Shown: positions 12,901 through 25,400, numbered from the stretch's first letter. The stretch: DNA of 64,000 nucleotides from Apostichopus japonicus (GCF_037975245.1 NC_092565.1:23455499-23519498), one strand, 5' to 3'. Program-made: numbers and translations. The notes: generated by a model not told the origin, from the sequence alone.

Positions 12901-13532
12901 CACCTGTCATTCAATCACAGCCTCTCAGAGAATGGGAGGATTATAGACAAGATGACCTTGAGGATGGTAGACGTGCTGGTTATAATTACCCATCGTATTC
13001 TAGAGAGAATAGTTATGAGATACCTGATGTTCACAGAGGCTTTGTGGATAGAGGTATGGATGGTAGTGAATGGCAGAATTCGCAGAGAAGGGTGGTGTAC
13101 GGAGGAGAAATGGCCGTCCATGACTTGATCAGTGATCACCCTTATCATGCCTTGGCGGGTATTAATAGGATGGTGCATCACCAGGGACCAGTGAGACAAC
13201 AGGAGAGACACCACTGGGGTTCAGAGAGACGACCGGTGGTCGACAACCCCCACCGTCTCATCAACGAAAGACAGTTGGCTCAAAGGGTAGGGAGACGGAT
13301 TTTATCCCGACAGCAGGCACTCCTGTTGCAAGGACCAACGCAACTTCAAGAAACCAGGAGTGCTATGATGGAAAATAGAATTCGCTCTCTCAGAAACCAA
13401 GGAGGAAAACGCAATCAAGATGGATACTGGCGAAGGAAGCATTTAATTGCACAAAATGAGTATACCCGTAGATATGACTTGGAGGATCACCCTGAACTAG
13501 TACAGTGTCAAGGAACCATGAGGAATTTCTAA
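9988..13532 (+). CDS. Uncharacterised charged, coiled-coil-containing protein, four exons
   Basis: Exons 9988-10115, 10372-10719, 11421-11451 and 12225-13532 join in phase to about 604 aa. The start ATG at 9988 follows an upstream in-frame-free leader and opens MGDVEELVASEVD. The first 45 residues are acidic, with a DDDD run. Residues about 45-170 are Ser/Thr/Pro-rich with basic patches. The large last exon opens with a likely coiled coil (about 185-233, from DLWERMQEMQ onward). It continues as a very charged, Arg/Tyr/Pro-rich region with many RD, RE and SDR pairs and ends in a basic segment (RRILSRQQALLLQ onward, GYWRRKH). No catalytic motif or transmembrane segment is apparent. The composition resembles disordered nuclear or scaffold proteins, but I assign no family. 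The 31-nt exon 3 is supported mainly by phase: it alone bridges phase 2 to phase 0 without a stop. Confidence 0.72.
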
Positions 13533-16500
13533 TGGGGAGAAAATGGGGGGGGGGAGGGAGGGGGTAATGTGCACTTTTTTTCCCTTCAAGTTGGGAATAA
13601 TCATTTATGAAAGAATCAATTGAAAGAATTCGTTTATAGCTTCATGTCGGAGGTTGTTTTCCCAAAAAGAAACATCACAGAATATACTTTAAGGCTTTAT
13701 TGGAAATAACTCTATGAAAAGGAGTGCATTTTAATGAGAAGGAAATTGATCATGTAAACTTAAAAACATACTTTATTGTAAGTTAGGTTTAAGTTTGGAA
13801 TCATTTTGTTTGAAGGAAATTTGTTTAAGTTCATTTCAGATCTTAAAAAGAAAGATGTAGATTAAAAAGTGAAAAAGGTGTACAATACAGAAGGTGCTTT
13901 TTGTCTTTGGAAAAGGGTAGGTTGTACAAGCTTTAATAGAGTACCGATGACAGCAAAAGTGTTATAAATTGTTAAAAAGTGTTATTTAGTTCCTCACTGG
14001 AGAGTGTTTTGTTTCCTGCATTGATGCCAAAGACGTCAACAGTGGCATGAAATCTTCTATCGATAAAAGAGTTCAGTTTCTAAGAGACAAAGGTGACAAC
14101 TAAGTTTGTACATATTGAATGTACGTTGATTCTGGAGAAATCCTTATTTAACTGAATAAATAAAAAATTATTTATCAAATTTGTAGTTGTAGAATAAACA
14201 ACATCACTAATTAAGTTTACAAATTCTTGAATGAATCTTTCAAAAATTGCAAAAGAGTGTGGTTTATAAAAAGTTAAAAAAATAAAGATGATATAATATA
14301 AATTTAAAACTTGTAATTTTTTGGCTTTGGTTAAGGTTTGGAACAAGTTTGGTATATATATTGTGTTCATTTGTTTATCACTTTTCTGTGTCCTATGTGA
14401 AGAATATCAATGTTTGGAGATCAGATAAGAACGAAAAGAGTATATGGTTTAGACGGGAAAAGAAAAGTGTTATCAATTATTGAAACTTGTATTATTTAAT
14501 TTCTGTTTTATGTTTGTGAGTTGGTTTTATTTCACACAAATTTATCATTAAGCAAAGAAAAAATCATGACAAAAGCAAAGTCAGCTTTTATATGATTTTG
14601 AAGAAACAGAAAACTATACATATAAGAGCAAAGAAAAGTTAAAGGCTGACATCCTTAGTGGAAATACATTATATGGTGATCAGAGATAAAAGTGTTCGGG
14701 AAGTAGAGGAAACGACTATATGTTACTTTAGAGATGTTTTATAAAAGTAAAGAGAGACAGCTCCTTTAAAAAAAGATATATCATATTATTTCATACATAA
14801 AGTTGTTTTTTGTACTAATTTATTATAATTAGATTCATGGAACAGTTGAATGAAGGAAATATCAAGATGACATTGAGTCAGAATAAAAGATAAATAAGAA
14901 AAGGAAATTTTGGTTGAAAAGGAAATTTATGTTAAAACCCCCCTCCCCCCTCCCCTCGAAAAAAAATAGAAAAAAAGAAAGTTAAGAAAGAAAACCACAA
15001 CAAGTAAAAGAAAACAAAGGATATTTTTATGTTATCACTCAAGAAGAAGTTCAAGATATGTTTTGATTTATTTGTTTCTAAATGTTATTCTTATTTGCAT
15101 CTATAAGTATTTCTTTTCTCATTGAAACAAAAAGTACAAAAATGATAAGAGTACTTGCATATGATTTTCTATTTCTTTCTTCTGATGATGATGTTGGTGA
15201 GGAAGGGTAAATAAAGTTATAATTTATACAACAAAGTGCCATGTGTTTCCTAACGAAATTAGTTAATTTGATAGTAGAATTAATTAGTAGTTGATGAAAT
15301 TGGTACTGTGTTCTAAAATATTCTATATCAATAAAGGTTAGCATCTAAATTGAAATTAAGATAATTATTTGTTGTATATTGATGAGAGGGTATTACTATG
15401 ATTTGTTTTTGGTGTGGATAAGTGACATCAATTGAAGTGGTAATTTTGTTTGTAAAAATTGATGAGTGAGGATTGCTAGTATGTTTATTAAGATTTTATT
15501 GGTATAACATCGAAGCTACAGTATTGTTGTTTGTTACTGATACACTTTCTTTTCTGTTTTGTTTCTATTTTGTCCTTCGGCAGGAATTAATTATTTTCAA
15601 ATCAGATTTTTGAGTTGATTTTGTTAAACTTTTTGATAGTAAATCCTGTGATGATGTAGGCCACCAAAAACCTGACTATTTTCAAGTTTCTTTCCAAACA
15701 GTGAAGGCAAAGTTGATTTTTTTTTTAAATTGTCTAACTTGCTATTTACATGATACTAATAATGTTAAAAAGTTTCTAGCTGATGAAAAGTTGAATTGAA
15801 ATTGGCTCTAATTAACATTAATTTGGTGGGAATAAAATTGGGATGGAGCCTTAGCTTGATCAATTGAAGTCTATGAATGGAGTAAAAACATGTTAAGTTT
15901 TGGTAAATTGCTGACCAATAACTAATAAATACTGCTATAAATCAGGGAATTATCATTTAAGTTGAGTAATATATATTGCTGAAGTGGTGAGTGTTACACA
16001 AATTGAAGAAATGTTTTTAAATTGAGGCTTAGATGACTTATTATCAGAAAAGCCTTTCCCTGGTTATTGTTGATCTTTAGGAATTGCAGGGGCCGAACCA
16101 GAAAGTTGTGATAAAGGGAATTTGGCTGACTCCCATGTGGTCCCCCCCCCCAGAAATCTAAATACAAAGTTGTGTTGATAACTATGTTTGAATTTTTGGT
16201 ATACACCTCCTCCCCCCCCCCCCTCCCAACGTATCCCCCGCCACCTTGCATGGATCCACGCATGATTTTTTGAGAGATATACAACCAATAATTACACTGT
16301 TAATAGGTTTGTGGGTGGCATAGACCTAAGTTTTTATTGGTATATGTTGGCTATTGTTTTATTAGTAACAAAAGAAGAAAAAAAACCTGTACAATGAAAA
16401 TGTAGATGTACTATGTAAGAGTGAGCAGAAGTTCCTTGGAACATAAAAAAGTGTGCTTCTTGTATTGTTAAAGAAACAATATATATTTGGTTTGTTAAGT

Positions 16501-16600
16501 TGAATTAATTTGAAAGTTTCGTTGAACAATTACCTCTAACACGGTCTGTCAGTACAATATGTATGCTATGTTTTGAATAAAGACAATGCAAAATAATTTT
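13533..16600 (+). other. Probable long 3' UTR of the charged-protein gene
   Basis: About 3 kb of AT-rich, stop-dense sequence follows the TAA at 13530-13532. It includes poly-G near 13542, C-rich tracts near 14938-14958 and 16140-16225, and many AAAAGT-type motifs. A canonical AATAAA occurs near 16577 (TTGAATAAAGACAATG), followed within 30 bases by a T-rich element. It is a plausible terminal poly(A) signal, though earlier signals could be used. Confidence 0.45.
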
Positions 16601-17203
16601 TTCTTTCTCATGTGATTTTCTCTCTGGTTAAATATATTTTTATCATCAAGTGACAAACAGGATAAACGTAGGTCAGTAGTGATCTGATGCATTCAAAGGT
16701 ACACCACATAAAAGTAGGCCTAACACCAATAGATATATAGATGTCTTAGCAGAAACGTAGGAGTTATCACTAACTTTATTAGTATTATATTAAAATTAAT
16801 GCATAAACGTAGTAAGATTATAAGTTATTGTTTTTTATATTTATGTCTCAAAATGATCCTGAACGTCATTGTTCCCAGACTGCAGACACAATTTCATTCA
16901 GTTGTCTGTGTAACTTTTTGGAGTCCATCTTTACTAGTTTGGCGATTTTAACGCCAGAAATGAAAAATTTGGCTTTTTTTTTAATTCAAATGTCCTTGGA
17001 GAGATGAAAATGGAAGGTCTGCGGCCGAACAGCAGTTTTGGTTGGGTTTTGCAGCGTTTTCTTTTAGATAGTCTACCAGTTAAAAAATCAAAATAGTAGC
17101 TTCAAATTGTTTTTACCTTCCCTCCCCCTCCAATGACATTCAGGATTTCAAGCACTTCATATGTTATTTAGTCCGATGCAAGGTTGCAAATAGGCCTACT
17201 ACG

Positions 17204-17280
17204 CGTCGATAAAAACATGGGCAAAATTTTATCACGTTTTATGTAAAACGTGATAAAATTTGCCCATGTTTTTATCGACG
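17204..17280. repeat. Near-perfect 77-bp inverted repeat (hairpin)
   Basis: The left arm from CGTCGATAAAAACATGG and the right arm ending in CCATGTTTTTATCGACG are complementary over about 37 bp. There is a single-base indel (AAAATTTT versus AAATTT) and a 2-base loop. A transcript would form an almost uninterrupted 37-bp stem. It could be a palindromic MITE remnant. I see no flanking target duplication. Confidence 0.9.
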
Positions 17281-17734
17281 TACTCCACAAATGGTTCAGC
17301 AAAGAGACCCCAATTGCAACGAATTGCGAACCCAAATTCCTATCCATATACAGGGTCATTTGTTATAAAATAAAAAAAAAATTGTACTTGGCGTTTTCAC
17401 CCGGTGTGTCCACCAACTTGGCTGGTTGCGTCACAGAAAACCCGCATCCTGATATGGGCCTATCGAGAGGCTGACACGAACGGCGCTATGTTATGTTTCT
17501 GGTATCGCTTCTCTGAAATTAAGTTTGTTGAATGAATTTACCTCTGCTCACTCCACCCCCTAAATAATAGTTTCGATCTAACGTGGGAGATGAGTTCCCG
17601 ATCAGATGATCGTAAATTAGAAGGACTGGAGGGGGGGGGGGGGGGGCTCGATCAGTACCTCTCATTTCACTCTATATAAGTTCACAATGGCAACAATATC
17701 AAGAGTGATGTCATCCATTTTGTTGTATTTTGTA

Positions 17735-17957
17735 TTTTAGATCCTTCTGCAAGAACTCGCGAAGAAGCCTCATTGGCTTATTCAAAGCCGCAAGCTGACC
17801 GAAATCAGTCTCTTACATTCATATTTAACGTCCATGATTATGAATTGTCAATTGTCAACAACTCTCTAACTGGACGACATATACATTAATCTGGGACTCG
17901 AACGGGGGCCCTTATGATTGAAAGGCATCGGTGTTAACCACTGAGCTAACACTCCTT
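17735..17957 (-). mobile_element. tRNA-derived SINE, copy 1
   Basis: Read on the minus strand, the element begins AAGGAGTGTTAGCTCAGTGG, containing a Pol III A box (TAGCTCAGTGGTTA). About 40 bases later comes an exact B box, GTTCGAGTCC. About 150 bp of tRNA-unrelated body follows and ends near GGATCTAAAATAC. A second copy at 58259-58484 shares head, body and tail at roughly 85-90% identity by eye. It encodes no protein and would need a partner LINE. Confidence 0.85.
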
Positions 17958-18099
17958 GTTCCAGAGGCGGGGATCTGTTTAAAATATTGGGGGGGGGGGG
18001 GGACATTTGCTTGGGTGTAGTCGTGTAGCAACTTTCATCCCAAAAGTTGTTTGCGCCAGGGGCGGGATTTGAGTTGTGAAAGTGGGGGGGGGGCAAACC

Positions 18100-18240
18100 C
18101 GCGAGCAAGACTATCTAAGCGGAGCGCCACCATGGGTTAGCGCGGAGCGCAGAAGATTCTTTTGCCTTTACAATCCCTCCAGATGGCCGGAAACGGCACT
18201 TCCCGAGTGCTCTAAGCTGCATGTACCCATCCTTGAAATA
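18100..18240 (+). mobile_element. Fragment of the GCGGAGCG-hairpin repeat family
   Basis: It contains CTATCTAAGCGGAGCGCC followed by GGTTAGCGCGGAGCGC, then CCAGATGGCCGGAAACGGC and CTTCCCGAGT. These landmarks are in the same order in the copies at 19640-19760 and 21475-21600. A poly-G run precedes it (18085-18094). Terminal repeats were not resolved. Confidence 0.65.
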
Positions 18241-18334
18241 TGGATCTCATGTCTGCAATTGTATCTATATAGTTAACTATCGTTTAAAAATTTGAAGAAG
18301 ATTGATAGTAGAACATATGGTCAGATGGTGATGT

Positions 18335-18445
18335 ACAACTTTTGTAAGCGGAGCGCCATCATCGGTTGGCAAGGAGCGTCGAAATTTTCGATGTAAGGTA
18401 CCCTTAGATCGGTAAAATTAACACCCATATAGGCTTTAAATTACA
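18335..18445 (+). mobile_element. Diverged fragment of the GCGGAGCG-hairpin family
   Basis: GTAAGCGGAGCGCCATCATC is followed by GGTTGGCAAGGAGCGTCG, then CCTTAGATCGGTAAAATTA. Both motif arms are recognisable but the second is mutated. It is one of two such fragments about 190 bp apart in the same orientation. Confidence 0.55.
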
Positions 18446-18524
18446 TCTAAACAATTAATGAACTTGTGTAAATTTAGGGAGGACGGATAGAAGAACTTAT
18501 ATGGTGATGTACAACTGAAGCTTA

Positions 18525-18620
18525 TACGTCACTATTTAGGCGGTGCACCACCATCAGTTGGCGCGGCGCGTCGAAATTTAAGCAAAAAGGAAATCCTAGC
18601 AAATGACACCTCTAGTAGCA
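18525..18620 (+). mobile_element. Diverged fragment of the GCGGAGCG-hairpin family
   Basis: AGGCGGTGCACCACCATCAG, GTTGGCGCGGCGCGTCG and AAAAGGAAATCCTAGCAAAT match the family order with several substitutions. With the preceding fragment it suggests tandem insertion or duplication of an old copy. Confidence 0.5.
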
Positions 18621-19614
18621 ATAAATCGCATCTAGACAGTTCTTTCCCCCTAAAATTATTAGTATATTGGGCATTGGACCGATCAAGAATATGTTCAGCA
18701 TCCACTTCGAAATTCTCCCCGCGGTCCCCACTTCTTGGAGCACTTGGCAAATATTGGGGGCTGAACATACCTCCCCCCCCCCCCTCCACTTTTTCATGGG
18801 GGATAAGCCCGGCAAGTCAACCGGTTCCGTCGCCACTGAAGTCGAGGCGGGGTGACTTTTTGGATTTTACAATGCGACTAGGTGCAACAAATTCAATACA
18901 CTAAGTATTTAAGTTAATTATTGATATACCCAATATGCAAATCTGGCTTTCGTAAATCGTTTCTCTGGATTTAGTTATTCAACGCATTCAGTAGAGCTGC
19001 AACGTTGAAAATCAATTCCTGAAGCTAGCACTGCAGCACATGCCGCGGATTCATCACATGCAGAATTGAATCGCTAGTACGTGTGTTAGCTCCAGGATTC
19101 GTAACCTGTGCTGTGAACCATGTGCCAGCTCGAGCTACCAGCTCCAGTTATAATTCTGCATGCTACATGTTACGATGTTAAACACAAATTCGACTTAGAT
19201 TCGAAACAAATAGGCCTATATATTTGATAGAGCTGTTGTGGGGGATAATTTCGATTAGGGTTGTGCACATTTGTCTGCAAAAACGACAAAAAAGTGAAGT
19301 AAGGTCTGGAAAAAAGTGGGGGGGGGGGGCAAATGCCCCCTCTTGCCCACCCCGTAATCCCGCCCATGGTTCGCGCTATAGTATATATATTCGTTATAGT
19401 ATATATATCTTTATATCTATATTGTTACTGGTTGCTACAGCCCTATTTTCCTTTTTTGTATCGGCAAACCAAACATCACTACGGATGCGGTCAGTCTAGC
19501 TAATTCATTTCGAAAAAAAAGTATAAACTATACTTTCGTTGAAAGTCTGTGACGTTTTTTGGTGATATTTAGTAACAAATTGTGACACGGTCTTAGACAG
19601 GTGCGTTGCAAGGA

Positions 19615-19770
19615 ATTTGACATGGGAGGGGCGAAGCTTTTAGGCAAACTATCTAAGCGTAGCGCCACCATAAGTTGGCGCGAAGCGTAAAAGAAAATTT
19701 TTGCCGAAAATGCCTCCCAGATCGCTGGAAATGGCACTTCCCAAGCCTTGTAAGTTGCATCTAAGCATTT
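19615..19770 (+). mobile_element. Fragment of the GCGGAGCG-hairpin family
   Basis: CTATCTAAGCGTAGCGCCAC, then AGTTGGCGCGAAGCGTAAAA and CCCAGATCGCTGGAAATGGC, then CTTCCCAAGCCTTGTAAGTT. The two flanking octamers are mutated in parallel (GCGTAGCG and GCGAAGCG) while the hairpin core is kept. Confidence 0.65.
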
Positions 19771-20303
19771 TCTATTAAAAATTACTAGCAATATCATAAG
19801 CAAATAATACAAAAAATATGATCAACAAAAACTATGCCACCAAATATTGGGGGGGGGGGGATACAGTGGCGGATCCAGGATTTCGCCGAAGGGGGGGCCC
19901 AGATGGGAAATGCCTAATCGTCGTCCTGGGGGAGGGGTCTAAGGGGAGTGGGTGCCCCCCTCCCCTTTGGGAAAATTTCACAAAATATGGAGGTCCTCGG
20001 TGCAATCTGGTGCTACTTTTCGTGAAAGTTTGGAGTAAAATTTATTTCCAATAAATCATGTATTCATGGTTTGCCGGGCATATATTAATTTGGCAATTTC
20101 GAGCAATGAGCTGGGATTTACGTCTTTGGGGAGTAGGTGGTGATGCAAATTACTTTTTACCAGGCTACTCCAGGCCATTTCATCTTGGATGCCCCCTTCC
20201 AGATGGAGACTATTGATGCAGTCAGAGTGCCCCTCTCACCTTCACTTTATCAGAATGATGGTGTACTCTTTTTGCAAATTTATTTTACAAAAAATTACAC
20301 GCA

Positions 20304-20470
20304 CAGTGGCGTAGCTAGGATTTTTTGAGTGGGGGGCATGGGGGGCTGTTCTTTCTTGTGGGGGGGGCGGAGTTTACTATCTAAGCGGAGCGCCACCTTG
20401 GTTGGCGCGGAGCGTACAGAGAAAATTTGAGATTTCAGCACCCCCCAGATCGCAGGAGATGGCACCTGTG
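20304..20470 (+). mobile_element. hAT-like left end with a GCGGAGCG-hairpin copy
   Basis: It begins CAGTGGCGTAGCTAGG, the same terminus type as the complete element at 8622. Poly-G follows, then CTATCTAAGCGGAGCGCCAC and TTGGCGCGGAGCGTACAG, then CCCAGATCGCAGGAGATGGC. The matching right end is uncertain; a candidate (AGCTACGCCACTG) lies at 21642-21654. Confidence 0.6.
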
Positions 20471-20880
20471 AGGCAAAATAGCAACCAAAATGATGTGCAA
20501 CTTTGGTGACAGAAATGCAAAAAAAGTTTTTTCTCTTTCATGCTGACTGGCCTTGCCAACTCAGCCAGACTTTAAACTTGAGGGAAGTTGGCATCATTTG
20601 TCGTTTCAAGCTGTCAAGGCCTTTCTCCCAACTCAAACCCCTGTGGGCTACCGGTAGATTTGCAGGATATGCCCACATGTGGACTTAAATAGCATTAGAG
20701 GAAGGGGGTGGAAGACTAACACGCATCGATGTTTCGGTAATGGTCCACATTGATGGCTCGGTGCTTGTTAGGCCATTTATTGGGTTTCTTGAGGCAGCTG
20801 TCATCAGAATCTGGCTTTTTGTGCCAATCGATGACCGATAACATGTATTGGTATGTAAATTTCTTCTTCATATATCTAGC

Positions 20881-21110
20881 AACACTCTAAAAACAAATGA
20901 GTGGATTTCATTCCATTGGAGTGATCACTCGGCGCACTTCAAATTAAGAGTAAAATTTAACTCTATTGGAGTTAACCCTCACTCCTAATATGAGTGAATA
21001 TAACTCTATTAGGAGTTAAGATTTACTCCAATGGAGTGGAAATTCACTCTTATACCGGAATGTGCTCAGTGATCACTCCCATGGAGTGAAATTCACCTAT
21101 GTTTTTATCA
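20881..21110. mobile_element. Palindromic MITE-like element
   Basis: About 42-45 bp at 20889-20930 is inversely repeated at 21062-21106, both containing GGAGTGATCACT. The interior consists of further short ACTCC/GGAGT inverted repeats, so the whole 230 bp can fold back on itself. There is no ORF. It fits a small foldback or MITE element; the superfamily is not determined. Confidence 0.7.
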
Positions 21111-21134
21111 GTACAGTACAGTGCATATCATCAT

Positions 21135-21185
21135 AGACGTACGTACGTACGTACGTACGTACGTTCGTACTACGTACGTTCGTAT
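21135..21185. repeat. (ACGT)n microsatellite
   Basis: About eight consecutive ACGT units followed by interrupted TACG units (CGTTCGTACTACGTACGTTCG). It is a self-complementary alternating purine-pyrimidine tract. Confidence 0.85.
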
Positions 21186-21407
21186 ATCAGACGCACTCGA
21201 TACCCACGATACGATACGGTCCTGGAGAAACTATTTCCACTCATCATTTTTTAAGGCGATACAGTAGTGAGTATTGAACAGGCACAGCCGCATGTTTGCA
21301 GGAAATTCAGAATTCCCAATATTTTATATCTCTACCAGTAGTGAAAATCATGTTTCGACAGTTTCGTGGACATAAAAAGTTGTTTTGTGGAATATTCAAT
21401 GACATAT

Positions 21408-21767
21408 CAGGGGCGGATGCAGGATTTGTGACAGGGGGGGGGGGGTCTGACTGGTCCAGCCGCGCCTGAACGTAAGAATATCTAAGCGGAGCGCCATCAT
21501 TGGTTGGCGCGGAGCGTACAAGAAAATTTTTGGCTTTACAAACCCCCCAGATGGCCGGAAACGGCACTTCCCGAGTATTCTAAGCAGCATGTACCTAGCC
21601 TGAAAATATGGATCTCATAACTGCAATTTCAGGCCCCCCGAAGCTACGCCACTGATCACGCATGGGGCACTTTCCCTCGAGCGCGGTAAAAAAAAAAAAA
21701 AAAAAAATCAGGATTTTCAAAAAGGGGGGGGCCCGGGCCCCCCGGGCCCCCCCTGGATCCGCCCCTG
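21408..21767 (+). mobile_element. hAT-like miniature transposon, second near-complete member
   Basis: The left terminus CAGGGGCGGATGCAGG and the right terminus CCTGGATCCGCCCCTG are reverse complements at 15 of 16 positions. The 360-bp length and the place of the hairpin motif (about 75 bp from the left end) match the 338-bp element at 8622. The interior has an A-run of about 19 near 21689 and a G/C-only palindrome near 21724-21752. I could not see an 8-bp target duplication, so it may be old. Confidence 0.6.
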
Positions 21768-21779
21768 GGATATTAGATA

Positions 21780-22430
21780 CTATATCCCCCACCTAAAATA
21801 TTGGGGGACATGTCCCCCCGCCCCGCCCCCCCCCCCCCATGATCGCCGCCCATGCCTTGTTCATTATGTCTATAGTATCAGCAGTTCCACTGACATTTTT
21901 AATAACTTGCTTTGTTACTTTCTTGATCAATTCAGTGAAATAAACATTAGCATGGCATGTTTTTTTACGAATTTGTCAAACAAAAAAATTGTGGTACGGT
22001 ATGTGATCAATCATGGAGCTATTTGTTAGGGCCAAATTACTCTCTGCATGGATCACTGGGCTGCAAAAGACTATTATATGACTCATATGCCGTTATTTAA
22101 TTGTCACAAAACAACACTATAGTGTTGACTGGTATTCTATGAAGTTACCCTTTTTCACGTTAATGCCAACTAATGAAAAACGACAACATTTCACATATTT
22201 CTGACGTCATGTATCATTATGATAGCGCGATTGGCTTGACTGCGAAACACAGTACTGAGAGCTAGAAACGGTTTAGCCTTACTACACGGTGAACCCATCA
22301 TAACGTCAGTGCGCCAGACTTTCATTTTTTCGGGTTGTGCAACTTTAGCCCCTGTCTTACACATTATTTACCTAACCTTTACCTCACTAGATGTACTTTT
22401 TTTGGTTCTGATGAATTCAATATAACATTC
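21780..22430. other. KCTD9 upstream region
   Basis: After a C-run near 21822-21838 the sequence becomes single-copy-looking. No TATA box stands out near the gene start. The transcription start and any 5' non-coding exon cannot be placed by eye. Confidence 0.3.
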
Positions 22431-22433
22431 ATA

Positions 22434-22481
22434 ATGAAGCGTGTAACTGTGTTTCAAAATGGCAAGCCCAACGACGGGAGG
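22434..22481 (+). CDS. KCTD9: KCTD9 exon 1 (start codon)
   Basis: ATG at 22434 opens MKRVTVFQNGKPNDGR, matching the family's short N-terminal strand. It ends in phase 0 at a GTAAGT donor. The 4.6-kb first intron follows. Confidence 0.95.
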
Positions 22482-25400
22482 GTAAGTACTTTGCTTCTTG
22501 TGAATAGCTAGTTGATCTGTAAGCAATTATGTACACCAAGTCGAGCGAGTCAGCCTTTATTATCATAATAAATCATAGTGTATACATAGTGTGTATATGA
22601 ACGCTTGGTCGATAACTAGTTCTGCGAAAAGGTACGTCTGCCTATGCATGTGACACTGACAGTGTTACTGATGAATTATCCTATGGAAATATGTGGACTG
22701 TTCATAGCTCATGCAATGATGGGGAGAAACCAAACTTCGGATAGAAACTTGCGCGAAAATTACATGCTATTTTCTTTCTTTTGTCTCATAGTAGGGAATG
22801 TTTTACTTTTAGTGAGCACATCTCAAGAATTCCCGCAAGAAGTAGGCCTAACCTAGCCTAGTCATCTATGATCTAACCACCTTGTAGCCGGCTCCAATTT
22901 CCACAGATAACTTTTGCATAGAGTGTGATAGCCTATCTATGCTATAAAAAGCTATAGATCTAATCGTTGAGTTTGTATCTACAGAGCAACATTGAGGTAG
23001 ATGAGGTAGACTTTCGGATCAATTGAGAACAACAAAATTATTCTGTTGTAAAAACTTCATTTACGTAAATAGATGCAATATGGTATTTGAACGCTCTTTC
23101 AAAGCTAACCCAATTAATGTTGTATAATATTAACAATATGCTCTTTTTAAGGCCTAGTATTTTAAAGGGATTACTAACAACTAGCTGTATGTTCTAAAAT
23201 TGAACCTTTTAGTGTGTACTATTTTACACATCACTTTGAGTTTAAGCCGAACTTGCCCTTGGTGTTTGATCATTTCATTCCAAATCTTGTTGTCCGAAAC
23301 AGAAAAATATTGGCTTTACAATTCAGTGCTCAGGTAGTTTTATCATAAATTATGCTAAATTTGCTACAATGCTTCATAGATTACAACATAATTTAAGCCA
23401 CATGTGTGGGTAAGGTACAGCCTGTGGGCAGCATGTGACCAACAGACAAAGCTTCTACATCCTGTGATAAGGTTTTCAACTCTATATGTGGTTCTCAGAA
23501 CTTTATAGCAAGGTACACACCAAATATGTATACTTCAGGAATTTGTATGGTCTTGGACCTACTTGTGACGCATACATAACAGAAGGACAACACAAGATCT
23601 GTAACACTTTCGTATAATTTATTTGATCATACAATGTAAGAGTTTGTGCAGTAGTATTGTAGCCTTGTAGGTACACAGGGCTCAAATTTAATGATCGTCC
23701 GAAATGACCAAAAATCACTTCGGACATCCTAAACCCTGCTTAGGTTGTCTGACGGACGACTAGCTTATTTGCTGTAAGTGTTCAACAATTCGAACAAATC
23801 TGCACACCAAAAATTATAGTACTGTAGCTGGTTGGTATCACCTTCCATTCATATTGGAAACAATGTAAGAAGGAAAAAAATCATATTTTGGTACGCTCTG
23901 TAATGAGGGGAAAATCCTACACTTTAGCTGTATGTGCATACAGCACATATGCACTAATGGTTACGTACAGTACAGTATACTTCGTACACTACAGAGTACA
24001 GACCCTGGTAGCCGCAACCAAGCTTGCTTTCTACCTCACTACCACACCTACATATGACAAGCTAGCTGGAGTACAACGTGTATGCAGTACTATACTGTGC
24101 ATGTGGGCATAGTGCTTGCTCATTTATGTTGCTGCAATGTATACATGTGCTGTATTCCCTGTACTTACCCTCTGTCTCTGAGAAATGATTACAGAAATCA
24201 TTTGTCACTACCAGAGAATTCCCGCAACCCAACCTGATTAATCATGAACAGTGTCATACACATCATAAAATGTTTATAGCTCTTCAGTACTGTTCTATCC
24301 AAGATTTGTCGATCTCCATAAGACTAGTCAATAAGAGTAGGCTTATGCCTCAGGCCGATAGACTAGGCCTATGTAGCCAAAGCGTACGGTACTCACCTAT
24401 AGGCTAAATCGATACATTTTACTATTACTTACGCACAGCTCTCATGCAAGGCGCCATTTTGAAAATCCAAGTGCTTTCATTTGGACAACCAAAAAATCCT
24501 CCAGACAACCGAATATGAAGGCAAGGTTGTCCTTTCGGAGAACCTTAAAAGTTTCTTATAATGTGGGTTGGGTGCATGTAATGGATTCTTTGCAGAGAGT
24601 AGTCGACAAGGGCGTGAAGAAGGACAGAGAGAGTATATGAGTTTTCAATGTGAAATATAATTATAAACAACAACAAAATTAATAACAGTTAGAATCATCT
24701 TTCTATATATTCTCTTAAGGTTTCATCTATTACTCTACTGTATATGGTTTCATTCAGCCTCGTCTTCACTTGGTCTCAATGGATTTCTTCCTTTCTAGGA
24801 TGTCTCAATATGGGCGTCGGCTTTCAGCCTTAGTATTTACGTTCTCTTTCTTTCTTTGTTTCTCGTTCAGCTTGTATTTTCCTTCCCCCTTGCCTCTTTT
24901 GCCATCTATAAAGGTACCAAAACAATCAATTTAATGCGTATAGTAATGTGTCACTGTTATCTCAATGACGGTGGATATACTGATTTTCTTTCTTTTGAAC
25001 TAAAATTTTATCTAAGTTTTGCATAATTAAACAAGAGCAAGTTACGGTTTGCTTGTGTTCAGTTCAAGCCCAAGACAGAAAAATGAGATAGCACATGGCT
25101 AGTTGCTACTAATACTGCTCATGCTCTGTTAACAATACATCAATTACGTAATGTTTAAGGATGCACAAAACCATGGCAAAATAATTAGCATCCAAGTAGT
25201 CAACACACAAATCAATCAATAAAATACTTTAGGGGGTTTCCTAGACCGTGTTGTGACATTGCAACATTTCTGTGTGACGTAGAAGATCCATTGAGTGCCC
25301 ACCCACGCTTGAAGCAATTCTCTGGTACATTTGAAATAATTATTACCATGTCCATAATGTCAATAGTCTTGAGAGAAGCTTGTGGTTTCATTGTGTCTAT

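Noticed and set aside
17881-17957. Possible functional tRNA gene on the minus strand
   Set aside because: A and B boxes are present but the cloverleaf does not close, and the same head plus body recurs at 58.3 kb, so it is a SINE head.
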